Origin: Amoebophrya sp. A120
Lineage: Eukaryota > Sar > Dinophyceae > Syndiniales > Amoebophryaceae
DNA length: 64,000 bases
Reading direction: 5' to 3'
Assembly: GCA_905178155.1 (NCBI GenBank)
Contig: CAJINV010000001.1
Location: 4,692,747 to 4,756,746 of the forward strand
Position numbers and translations under genes: made by a program. This document shows, one piece after another, positions 1 through 10,072 of the stretch; the stretch's first letter is position 1, and each line of letters opens with the position of its first letter. The notes below the pieces were generated by a model. It made no database searches and was not told the DNA's origin. It saw nothing but the letters and a program-made list of their open reading frames with translations.

Positions 1-1
1 T

Positions 2-709
2 GCGCGCAACCTGCAACCGCGGTACATGGACAAGGCGAAGCAACGCGAGCAGGTGGTTAACAGCGAGAAGGGGAGCTACATTTACCGGTTCCGCCAGCGG
101 CAGATTCGGGTGAGTCTGAAGCGGCTGCAGGACTACGGGCGGCTGGTGACCAACCGGAACCTGCAGGATGGCATTGATTTCCTGGAATCCATGGGCCGCC
201 CGCACGCCGAGCCGATCATTGAGTGTCTGCGGAACGCGCGCGAGAACCTGACGGTTTTCCACGGCAAGGACCCCGCGCGGCTGGTGGTGCAAACCTTCCA
301 GTGCTTGCGCGGGCGGTACGTGAAAAGCATAAAGTACAAGGCCATGAACAAGGTGGGGATCTGCCGCCACCCCCGGAACCACATTCTCGTCGGCGTGCGC
401 GAAATGTCCCTGGAAGAATTTTTTCAGAAGGTCTACGTGGTCGGCAAAGTGCCCACGACACTCACCTGGGACATGCGACTAGCTCTGTTTGAGGGGCGGT
501 GCGGGCCCGAAATGCATCGCCACTGGTCGCCGTATTTGACGAGTACCAGTCGCTGGCTGCACCGCAAGCGGCTGAAGTACCTAGACGCCACCAAGCAGCT
601 TGACTTCTACAAGCTCCGGGACGAATGGATTGCACGCTACCAAGGCAATTGGTTGCGCAAAACTCGCGAGGCCCGGTCTGCAAGAGGGTTGAGTGAAATA
701 AAGATATAA
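2..709 (+). CDS. MRPL22: Mitochondrial-type ribosomal protein uL22 (5' partial)
   Basis: The frame is open from base 2, so the gene starts to the left of the window; the first in-window ATG is at 26. From that Met, residues about 25-125 align by eye with the uL22 core: a basic strand (IRVSLKRL), LV..R at the end of the first helix, AEPIIECLRNARENL matching the 'A.PII..L..A..N' helix, then a strand-loop-strand ending in HILVGVRE, like the 'H I.VVVSE' terminus of bacterial L22. A further roughly 90-residue basic C-terminal extension (HRKRLKYLD, WLRKTREAR) is typical of organellar versions. The inferred role is in the large subunit of the mitochondrial ribosome. It could also be a plastid-type uL22, but no targeting sequence is visible because the N-terminus is missing. 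The stop is TAA at 707-709. No intron is seen in the visible part. Confidence 0.68.
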   Translation, partial: ARNLQPRYMDKAKQREQVVNSEKGSYIYRFRQRQIRVSLKRLQDYGRLVTNRNLQDGIDFLESMGRPHAEPIIECLRNARENLTVFHGKDPARLVVQTFQCLRGRYVKSIKYKAMNKVGICRHPRNHILVGVREMSLEEFFQKVYVVGKVPTTLTWDMRLALFEGRCGPEMHRHWSPYLTSTSRWLHRKRLKYLDATKQLDFYKLRDEWIARYQGNWLRKTREARSARGLSEIKI

Positions 710-1262
710 AGAGTGCACACTTGTTATCGTTGGTTGCAGCTTCTGATGGCTATTGTTTTTACCATCGAGAATTCACTAGCGAGCACTGCGGGCGCCTGGT
801 GCCTTTTCTGGTATTGATTGATTTATTTTCGATCTTCACTGCGGCGCGCGATCTTCTGGCGCGTGTTGTTTTCGTGCGGCTTTTTTCAATATGCCCCCAA
901 TATCGTCTTTTCTGCCGAGTCTGTTTGTTTCACGTGCGTGACAGATCAGCTTCAGATCCTGCTTCGGTACGATCCGATTTTTCTTGTTTTCTATTTCCAA
1001 TTTTTTTGCAAACACGTTGACGATGCCTATGTGTTTGGAATTTGGATCTTTGTGCAGCTTGATCACGACAACAAATATCATGATCTTTTACCGCCCATCG
1101 TTGCTTTCCGACAGCCTGGTGTGCCGTTGAAATTTCCTCTTGATATCTTTTGGCGAATGTTCAACTGGCCATTTCAAAAAAATTGATCACTCTGCCCTTA
1201 CAACTAAGTAAAAAGTGTACATGTGAAGTACGTTTCCCACCAGCGCCACACTTGGAAAGAAG
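710..1262. other. Intergenic, no gene seen
   Basis: AT-rich spacer between the uL22 and OST48 genes. It holds short open frames on both strands without recognisable protein features. A missing first exon of OST48 with the signal peptide could lie here, but I could not place one. Confidence 0.5.
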
Positions 1263-4058
1263 ATGTTGCCGATCCCGTTGCTGGAGTCGGCGTCGACTTC
1301 CTCTACCACGGGCGGGTCCCACGACATACGAAGGTGTCGATATTCCTTGACAAGGAAATCGGATCGCAGACCTGCCGTTTTAAAGCGGCACGTGAGGAAC
1401 TTGTTGGCAGTCGCGTCAATATGTGGTCGTGTCAGCGCAGTGGTCGACAAGCATGTTTTTTTCAAGGAGCTGCCGCCAGTGTACAGCGAGCCGCGCACCC
1501 TGGTGCTCGCCGAGGATCCAGATGCAGCGAGGGGCCAGTACTCCTTGCTCCTCACAGAGCTGCTGGACCGCAATCACAAGATCGCGTATGCTCCGCTCAA
1601 CATGAAGAACACGCCGCTTTTCGCATACGGGGAGCGCATTTACGAGCACGTTCTGCTGATACCAGGAACCGCGTCGTTCCCCAGCAGCGCGGTGAAGCCG
1701 GTAAAGTGATTGTAGTACATCGCTTTCTTGATTGAACGGGTTCTTCTAGTCGTTCTTTTCCAAAACGAAATCCGCCAGTGTACTATGTGTCACGATGAAG
1801 GGGACTAGCATTGATGGTGAACAATCGAAAGCAAAAAAATATTTCATTATACTAATCCAGCCCGGCTACCGGTCCACGCAAAAGGAACTGGAGATCCAGG
1901 GGCAGCAGAGAGGCAAGGCGAACCCGACGGCAAATTTGTCGGTCACAGAGATGCTGAAATTTATAGACGCTGGCGGCAACGTGTTGTTTTTCGGCAGCAA
2001 GCCCAGTATGGATTGTAAAAATGTCTGGGTCTGGAAGAATGGAAGGTCTGTCATGCTCTGCCAGCATGACCCCAAAGTCTGTCATGCACGTTACCCAAGA
2101 GCCCCGTTTTTTTGTCATGCAGAAACGCAGTTTGTCATGCAGAATAGGCAATACCCCGAAGCTCAGAAACTTGTCATGCTGAGCCAGTACTTGTGGCCGC
2201 CTCATGAGACGCCAACCAGCATCACAAGTTTCCAGACCCAGACATTTTTGCATTTGATACCCAGTCCGGACATGCGAAAGTTCGCGAACGAGTGCGGCGT
2301 CGACTTCCACAAGGGCATATGGATTGCAAATATGTCTGGGTCTGGAAACTTGTAATGCTCAAACTGAATGATAGACGCGCCACAATACGCAGCTATGCAT
2401 GACAAATTTTGCGGCTGCCATGTCTTACGTATTCCGCATGGCAAACTGCCTTTTCGCATGAAAGTTAAGAGGGCTCTTTCGTGCCTATGCAACACAGATT
2501 CTCGAGTCATGCCAGACAAGCATGACAAACTTGCATTCTTCCAGACCCAGACACTTTTACATTTGATAGGGCAGCACTGCGGTGTGGGACTTTTTCTCAG
2601 AGAGCGGCAACACCATTCAGGGTCGCATCCGCCCCGAGGCGAGCGCGGTGGTTGGACAGTTTGACGCCGACGGAAATCCGCAGTTGCAGGCGGGAGGTAC
2701 ATGAGATCCATTCTTCCAGTGTAATTCGTTTTTTCCGGGCGACGACTTGTAACTAAATCACGAAGTCTGTTCGTACCCTGTACAAAGCAGAAGTACTGCT
2801 TGTTTGAGTGTGAACCTGTACTTTTCGCAAATGCATTGCAACACCCTATTTGACAGAGGACACGGTTTCCTTCGAGGGGCTGAGCCATTCCGTGGCCTCC
2901 TCCCAGTTGACCTTCAACATCGTCTCCGGAAGCGGCTCCGCATTTGTTACGCCCGACGCCGGGGGCAAGAAAGAGCCGATCGTTGTCGGGGAGGCCGTGT
3001 CCCTCGTGTCCGCGATGCAAGCTAGGAATTCCGTATTTACAATACTAGTGCGACGATCTATTGATTTCTATTGCGGGCAAAAAAAGATGCTGTCGGGCGA
3101 TGATGTCGAGTCGTAGTCTTGATGCGCAAAAATCGATGTTGAAGTAGAACGGAACCTTCTAGACGTCTTTGAGCCGCAGTGCGTCGTGTATGTGCCATGT
3201 ATAAACTATCGACTCCTGCAAACAGGCTCGCGTAGTGTTTGCGGGTTCCGATTCCCTGTGTGCTGACGACAGCGAGGAGAACGCGAATTTTTGCCGGGAG
3301 TTGGTAAAGTGGACGTTTCGTGAGCGGGGCGTGCTGCGCATGGGAAACTTGCACAGCCACAAGGTTGGCGAAAACGTGCAGCCGTACATGTATCGAGTGC
3401 TGGACGAAATCACTTTCAACATCGACATTGAGGAGTACCGGGACGGTATACGACTCGTTTCGTTCTTCACAACTGCGCATCATGAATTACTCAATGTACT
3501 TACAACTACGCAAGATGAAAGGTCCAAAATAAAAACAAGCTGCGAATGAAGATTTGGGTTGTAGGCAATATTGCCTGAGAGTCGGCTCTCTATTCCTTCG
3601 CTTGCGTTGCATTTTACTCTTGCGGTGAGATGATGATTTTCTTCGTAAGTCGTGGCCTAAAATCTGAAAGAATCTTTCTGACACCAGGCACCTGGCGCCC
3701 GTTTCGGCGCAGCGATATCCAGCTGGAGTTTGTGATGCTCGACCCCTATCTGCGGATGTTCCTCGATCCGCCGGCGAAAGACGGGAGCAGCATCACCTAC
3801 TCGAAGACGTTCAAGTCGCCGGATGTGTACGGAGTGTTTAAATTCAAGATCGACTACGCGCGAATCGGCTACAACCGCTTGCACGTGGAGGACCTAGCGC
3901 CCGTGCGCAACTTCAAGCACAATGACTACGAGCGCTTCATTTGGTGCGCGAGCCCCTACTACGCGACCTGCCTCCTGGTGCCGGTTTCCCTGCTCTTCTT
4001 CACGGCCGCATTTCTCTACCACAAGGAGGATTTGAAAAGCGGCGGCAAACTACTATGA
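1263..4058 (+). CDS. DDOST: Oligosaccharyltransferase 48-kDa subunit (OST48/DDOST/WBP1)
   Basis: Seven exons join in phase to about 508 codons: 1263-1700, 1861-2006, 2265-2317, 2574-2696, 2857-3032, 3226-3445, 3688-4058. The product is the structural OST48 subunit of the ER oligosaccharyltransferase that N-glycosylates nascent proteins. Recognisable family blocks in order: SEPRTLVLAED near the mature N-terminus, KFIDAGGNVLFFGS, MRKFANECGVDF, LVSAMQARN then ARVVFAGS, WTFRERGVLRMGNLHSHKVGE, DIQLEFVMLDPYLRMFL, SPDVYGVFKFKIDYARIGY, YERFIWCASPYYA, and a single C-terminal membrane helix (LLVPVSLLFFTAAFLY). Human OST48 is 456 aa. Four introns are GTA...AG; two (2007-2264, 2318-2573) are introners. 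The ATG at 1263 is the first in frame, but the predicted N-terminus lacks a clear signal peptide, so the true 5' exon may be elsewhere. Confidence 0.88.
2007..2259. mobile_element. Introner, family 1 (in OST48), inverted orientation
   Basis: The 253-bp element begins TATGGATTGTAAAAATG, followed by TCTGGGTCTGGAAG. It ends with the matching inverted repeat CTTCCAGACCCAGAC, then a short AT-rich stretch and GATA. It is flanked by a 5-bp direct repeat CCCAG (2002-2006 and 2260-2264). Excising 2007-2264 joins AAG CCC AG to T CCG GAC in frame, matching OST48 homology. The interior is reverse-complemented relative to the next copy at 2318. Confidence 0.9.
2318..2568. mobile_element. Introner, family 1 (in OST48)
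   Basis: The 251-bp element has the same TIRs as the copy at 2007, flanked by GGGCA (2313-2317 and 2569-2573). Excising 2318-2573 restores the OST48 frame across Lys-Gly-Ser-Thr. No choice of boundary within the duplicated GGGCA gives GT...AG. Only 58 bp of sequence separates it from the previous copy, of which 53 are exon. Confidence 0.9.
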
Positions 4059-5033
4059 ACAGGAGAGTTTTTTTTTCCTGATGCGACCTCGTCCGTATTG
4101 AAATTCCGAGAATATCAGAAGGCATATGGTAAGCAAACCTTGTGTAGTAGTGATGTTAGAGGACGTTGAGAATACAGTCAGACAAGCTGCAACATCGAAG
4201 TAGATTTTGTAGATCTTCTAGAAGGCTGCATGCGATTTGATGAAATATGCAGTCTGGTTTCAAAGCCCGCAAGTGTTTTTTTGACTTGACCAGTACCAGC
4301 CAACATGCGTCAATGTCAAATTTTGGAAATTCATCTCGACGTTGACGTATATCGGTCCTTGACACGCCTTCTGTCACCTAAAGAAAAAAAAACATAATCG
4401 GTTGAACTATATGCGGTAATTTCGTCGAACCTGTCTCATCGTGCATACTCAGAAAGATTCGCTGTAAAAGAAGCGGAGCTATCGGTGCTAACGTCCAATA
4501 AAAACGTCCACTCGTTCACAAAGTCGGCTCTCGTTCTACTTCCTCGTGCACCTGTACTTCTCAGTTATCGGCCTTGTCGGATTTTGCGGCAGTAGTCCAT
4601 ATCAATTTGATTTTGACAAACCGACCCAGGACCTCATTGACCCCTTATTTACATTACAACCCTTCAATAGTCATACATCCTCGATGATCTATTCGTGCCA
4701 CAATTTTACAATTTTTCTACAATACATCCGTACATGAATTATACCCCAATTATTTCATTTCAGAAAAGCTATGTTAGAGAGTAACCTTACGAATCGCTCC
4801 GTGCGCCTTGCACAGTCGGTGGGGTGCGGGCGTCATGCGCAATTCGAAGCTTCTGTCGTTGTCACTGTGGTTTCATCTTTGCAGCGGTCGGCGTCGCCCG
4901 TTTGCTGAATCGGCACAAGACCCTGAATAAGTAGCCACGCACGTCGACCACCTGAGATCGCCGCGTAAATAAGAACCTGTCGCAGCACCAAGGACCACAT
5001 CAGGACAACAAGGAAGTTGCATCTCGGAGGACC
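4059..5033. other. Intergenic, no gene seen
   Basis: Mostly AT-rich spacer between OST48 and the CLC gene, becoming GC-richer from about 4800 before the CLC start codon. No reading frame here has recognisable features. Confidence 0.5.
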
Positions 5034-8000
5034 ATGGACCTCGACGACGGGCGGCATGACGGAGGGCTGTCCACGCCGTCGCTGTCCCCCCTATCCGGGA
5101 CACCCGGCGGCGCGTTCGGGAAATCCCCGGGCGGCCGTGGCGGGCTGTTGCAGAAGAGCGGGGGTGGCCCAGGCGGATTCGGGGGCGGCGGAGGCTCCTT
5201 TGGCGGCGCTGGGGGCGGGGGCGGCAAATTCGTGCGGGGCGGCATGCGGCTCGAAGACATGATGGAAGAGGAGGAAGAGGAGAAGAAGAAGTCGCGCAAC
5301 CCCTTCGCCATGCTCGCGGCCTGCTGCAAGCGGGACGGCGTGTCGGCGCAGGACAAATTTCTGAAGCAGCAGCGTGCCTACAACTGGCAGCAGGCCGAGG
5401 CCGAGAAGACCGCGCGCCGGGAGACCGACAGCAAGACCTTCGACTTTCTCAAGGCAAAAGCTTCCGACGACGACCGGGTGCGGTTTGTCTTGTTCGTGTT
5501 CTTTCTGCTGCTAGCCGTCGGGCTGTGCTGCTCCGTCATGACGCTGCTGTTCGACGCGATCGAGCACTGGGTGGAGGCGTTCTACCGGAAGTGGCTCCCG
5601 ACGACCGTCGACGACGCGGCGGGCGGGCTGGGAAAATGGTACATGTGCCTCCACATGATCTTCGGCTGCGCGGTCTCCGTCGCCTTCACCTCCTACTTTG
5701 TGCGCAACTACATTCCCGAGTGCAGCGGGGCCGGCACGGACGCGGCCAGGATTGCCATGGCGATCGGGTCGCCCATCGCGCTGCGCATCGCCTTCTACCG
5801 GATCACCGTCTCGTCGCTCTATTTAGGGATGGGAAACCCGTATTCGTTTTTTTTTTCTGCATGGGAGAGTTACTGCAAGCATCAGTGTAGATTCATCGTT
5901 TACGTGTTTCAGATAGGTAATTGAGAATATAAATTCCCGCAACTTGTTACACAAAAGTCTTGCCCTTCATCACCATACCCCATACGCTACAGGCTCGGGA
6001 TGGAAGCACCGATTCTGCACGTGTGCGCGTGCGTGACGAGCTCGGTCGTCGGGTTCGCGGCCGTCAATTTCCCGAAGTTTGCCACCTACGAGCACTTGCC
6101 CACCTGGGTGCTGGTGGGAATTGCGAGCGGCCTGTCAACTGCGTTTGACGCCCCGCTAGCGGGGATTACCTACGCCGTCGAGGAGGTGATGGCCCTACGG
6201 AAGATTGAGCTGGCCGTGTGCCTGATTGGGGGCGCGGCGTCCGTGGCCACCTATTTGAACGCGGAGGCCAAGGTGGGGTTCTTCAACAAACTGATGCACA
6301 TCGACCCGGCGCACCCCTACTTGCTGCTGCCCTCGTCCGGCGGGGACGGGGAGGAAGTGCATTTCGGCCGCATGTGGTTCCACTCCATGCTCATGGGCCT
6401 GCTCACCGGCTTCGCGGGGGAGGCTTTCGCTCGGATCTTGCTGACCGTGCGTCGACGAGTGCGTAGACAAACCCTTTGCTCGCCGCCGAAATTTGTCGTG
6501 CTCCTCAGCGTCATCATCGGCATTCTCGGCAGTACAGGAATTTTTTTTTTGACAAACATTTAATTTAGTGGACCTCATCTGCGTTTCAGTTTCACAAAAG
6601 ACACACTGTTGCAGCTCGCAGTCGAGAAATACATATGATTTTCCCAAGAAAATCAAAATCTGACTGAGATAATTGCTATCGCAGCACAACAGATTCTTGA
6701 GCGTACCATACTACAGCTTTGTCCGCACATAATCAATCTCTTCCACAGGTGTTTGCTACGTGGTGCTGGATGATGATAGCGTGTGGGGCCCGGGGCGCAC
6801 CGCTTTTCAGAAGATGCTACTCATTCCAAGCACGTTTGAATACGACCAGAATATCCGGAAGGACGTGACTCTTCCCTACGACCAGAACCTGAAGCCGCTG
6901 AAGGACGTGGAGAGCCTGGGGTTCCACTACTACGCCGGTTTTTTCGTGCTGAAGCTGGCGGCCGTGATTCTGGCGGCTTCCAGCGGCGGCCCGGGCGGCG
7001 CCTTCTACCCAGTGCTGCTGCTGGGCGGAGCGTTCGGGGGCGCCGTGATGTGCGTGCTGCAGGCGTTCGACGCGCCGGAGAACGCGGGGCTGCACCGCGT
7101 GGTCATCTACCTGGCGATCTGCGGGCTGTTCACCTCGGTGTTCCGGGTGCCTTTAACGGGGGTGTTCATCACCTACGAGCTGACCGGCCTGGGCAAGCGC
7201 GGGGTGGTGGACCACACGCTGTTCCCGCTGATGCTCACCTCCCTGGTCTCCTTCCTGGTGTCCACGCGGCTGGAGCCCTGCGAGATGCAGGAGCGCGTGG
7301 AGCTGATGGACGGGCTGGACGTGGGCAAGCTGTTCGAGCACGGGCTGGCGGGCATGGTGAACAAGAAGATGCTGAAGGAGACCCAGGACCAGGTGCGCGC
7401 CGCCGAGGAGCAGAGCAACAGCAAGCACGGCGAGCCGGTCACGAGCACGACCAGCAAGATCGCGCCCATGCAGCCCTCCTCCTCGCAGGCGCGGAAAATC
7501 TTTTCGTCCACGAGCACGCGGAGCACGCTGAGCATCGAGTCCAGCATGTCGAACGGGACCAGCGGCAGCAACAACAGCGGCACGCGCAACCTGGACGCCA
7601 CGGTGCAGATGCTGTTTCTGGGGGTGGAGGCCCAGGAGTCGTCGTCCGCGAGCGCCAGTCCGCTCGCCATGCTGATGTCCGCTGTGCGGGCCCCGTTCGC
7701 GCGCAACCAGGCGGATCAGGCGGTGTCGCCGGCCGCCACGACGTCCAAGGGCGGCAGTCCGAGCGCCAGCGGCACGGCCATCGGCGGCAGCAGCGCGGAG
7801 GCGCGGATGGCCGCGGAGCAGCGACGCCAGTTCCTCAAGAAGTTCACGCCGGCCCAGCGCATCCTGCTGCGGTCGTCCGCGCGCGCGCGGGCCTTCGCGC
7901 ACCGCCAGACGGGACTCAAGTTCTACCGGCTCGCGAGCGCCGGCGACGTGCGGGGCGTGCACCAGGCGCTGCTGGGCGGGGAGAACACGCTAGACTTGCC

Positions 8001-8757
8001 CTGGATCCGGGACCAGTGCGGGGAGTCCCTGCTCTCGCTCTTCATGAAGAAGGATCTGCTGAATGGGTGCGCGATGCTGCTGCGCCACGCCGGCTGGGAC
8101 GCCTGCGTCGCGGTGCAGAGCAGTATCGGCGAGAACCCGCTGGAGGAAAGTATCCAGAAGGACGACATCGGCTACTTCCTGGCCTTCGCGGACCCACGGC
8201 AGCTCTCGCGCAACTACCTTGAGAAGGGCTACTCCGCGACAACCACAGCGACGGAACTTGTTTCCGCACCAAATAACTTGTTCCCTCCGTCCGAGCAGGC
8301 TGGGGCCGACGCGTCGCCGTCGGCGATCATAGGCGGAGCAAGCCCGCTAAGTCGTGGGAGCCTGTCGACCAGTAAAGACTCTTCGGTGACGAGCAGCAAA
8401 GAATCGGTCAGCTCGGCGTCGGCCGTTGCGCAGGTCAACTTAGGGATACAGCCGGGCGACACGCTGCTGCACCTCGTCGTGCGGCGGCGGAGTCCGGCGG
8501 CGATCGAGCGCGTGCTGGAGGCCTGGCGCAACGCCGGCAGTCTGCAGGCGGCGTTCACACAGATTCGCAACGACCACGGTACCACCGTGGTCCAGCTCGT
8601 GGAGGAAGTGTTCCCGGTCGAAGGCGACCGACCGCTGCGGTTGCGGGAAGCGCTTAGTCAGATACAGACCGTTGGAACTAGTACCTCCAATCCGGTCGTA
8701 GATAGCCGACTGCCCACCCGGGACGAAAACGAGCCCCCACCTGGGACGGAGGCATAG
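5034..8757 (+). CDS. CLC-family chloride channel/transporter with ankyrin-like C-terminus
   Basis: Three exons (5034-5839, 5993-6531, 6749-8757) joined by GTA...AG introns give about 1117 aa. Residues 1-85 are Gly-rich and then acidic (DMMEEEEEEKKK), likely cytosolic. The membrane domain starts near residue 147 (VRFVLFVFFLLLAVGL). CLC selectivity motifs are visible: NYIPECSGAGTD for the GSGIPE region, LGMGNPLGMEAP for G(K/R)EGP near residue 270 with the gating Glu kept, DAPLAGITYAVEEV, and GGPGGAFYPVLLLGGAFGG for GxFxP near residue 530. The splice at 5839/5993 is confirmed because it completes the GMEAP motif. After the membrane domain comes a Ser/Gly-rich linker. Two ankyrin-like stretches follow, near 838 (KFYRLASAGDVRGVHQALL) and 1017 (GDTLLHLVV), where CBS domains are usual. 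Channel versus H+/Cl- exchanger cannot be decided. Confidence 0.88.
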
Positions 8758-10072
8758 CAATCGGACAGAAATCTAGATATTTATAGGTTTTTTCTCTCTA
8801 CTAGACAAGAATCTTCAACATCTTCTTCATACACTGCTCTCGTGGTCGTGGGGGTTATTTACAAGAACTGAAAACATAACGTACACTAGGGGAGGACCAG
8901 TTAAGACAGAGTTGCAGAAGTAGAGGACATTGTCGCACAACATGGGACCTTGTCGCACAACATTTTTCGGAGCAAAATTATTGCGCCAGCAGACTGTGCC
9001 TTCGTGGATGAAATTGTTTGGCGCGAATATGTAAATGATACAAAAGCGAGATTCTTGGACTGCAACCCATTTTCAGTTTTTTTGAGGTGAAGGAACGGCT
9101 CTGAGTCAGTGACTTACTATGCTAATTTTCAGCACATTCGCGCAGTCTCTACTGCGAATCGGCTCTTCTTTGTGTCGCACGAACGATGTTGTTCCGTTTT
9201 GAAGAGTGAGCCGCAGTAACAGCGACTCAGTCTGTTGCATATGGAAAAGCAGTGCCAGTGTGTTTTCACGGTATTTCAAGTTTTCGTACCGTGGGGATCA
9301 ACTAGTTCACTAATCTGGGTCGTCATTGAGTACGTACGCATTTACGTAAAACTACACCTTACGTTGATCGTCCATGCATGAGTTCGTATAGAATCAATCG
9401 TCCACAACAACGTGTCATGGTGCTTGCAACAAACCTAAGGATTGAATTTGAAGACGTGTCGGACAGATCACAGTTGCCTGTTGCCAGAAGAGTCCTAGAT
9501 TGCAGCCAGCATCGTTCTCCGTGCAATGAATCGTGATTCGTGTTTGGTAGCCTTGCGTGCGTTTGCGCACTGCAAATTCGTTCCAAGTTGTCGTCTTCTT
9601 CGTTCCTGAACTCGTTCCCGCGAACGACTGAATTTATTTCATCAAAAGATTTTCGTCTTACCTCGGTTCTTCGTTCGTACCGATCTCCGCATAATTTCCC
9701 CTGACCCTTCATTTCGCAGGTTTTCTTGCTTGTCCCTTTGCGGATTTGTCAAGGTATCAACCAGAATTTTCGCTTATGTAGCGAAGATTGCTCACAACCC
9801 AATTAATTTACCATACTACATTCACTAACAACTTTTGGCACTAGGGAGACGCCTGGGAAGACGCAGCAACAATAAAACGTGTAAAAATACAACTGGAAGC
9901 AACGTGACTAAAGTGGAAGTCGAAATAAGTCTTACATCAACCAAGAAAGACAGGTGTTGTCTTTTTTTTTCCGAGCACACAGCATCAGTGTTTGGAACAA
10001 AAACAGAATAATTTTCATTTTTACAACTTTTTGCAAAAAAATCTTTCATCAAAAAGACTGTAAGGAGAAAAA
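8758..10072. other. Intergenic, no gene seen
   Basis: AT-rich spacer of 1.3 kb. The longest frame is an antisense one of 117 codons (9359-9712) without recognisable features. A short near-repeat occurs around 8930-8960 (TTGTCGCACAACAT twice). Confidence 0.5.

Noticed and set aside
2007-2573. CRISPR-like array from repeated TCTGGGTCTGGAAG motifs
   Set aside because: The repeats are inverted pairs at element ends inside a eukaryotic gene, not regularly spaced direct repeats.
7050-8222. 390-codon + strand frame rich in Arg/Gly/Ala
   Set aside because: Frame-shifted shadow of the CLC third exon.
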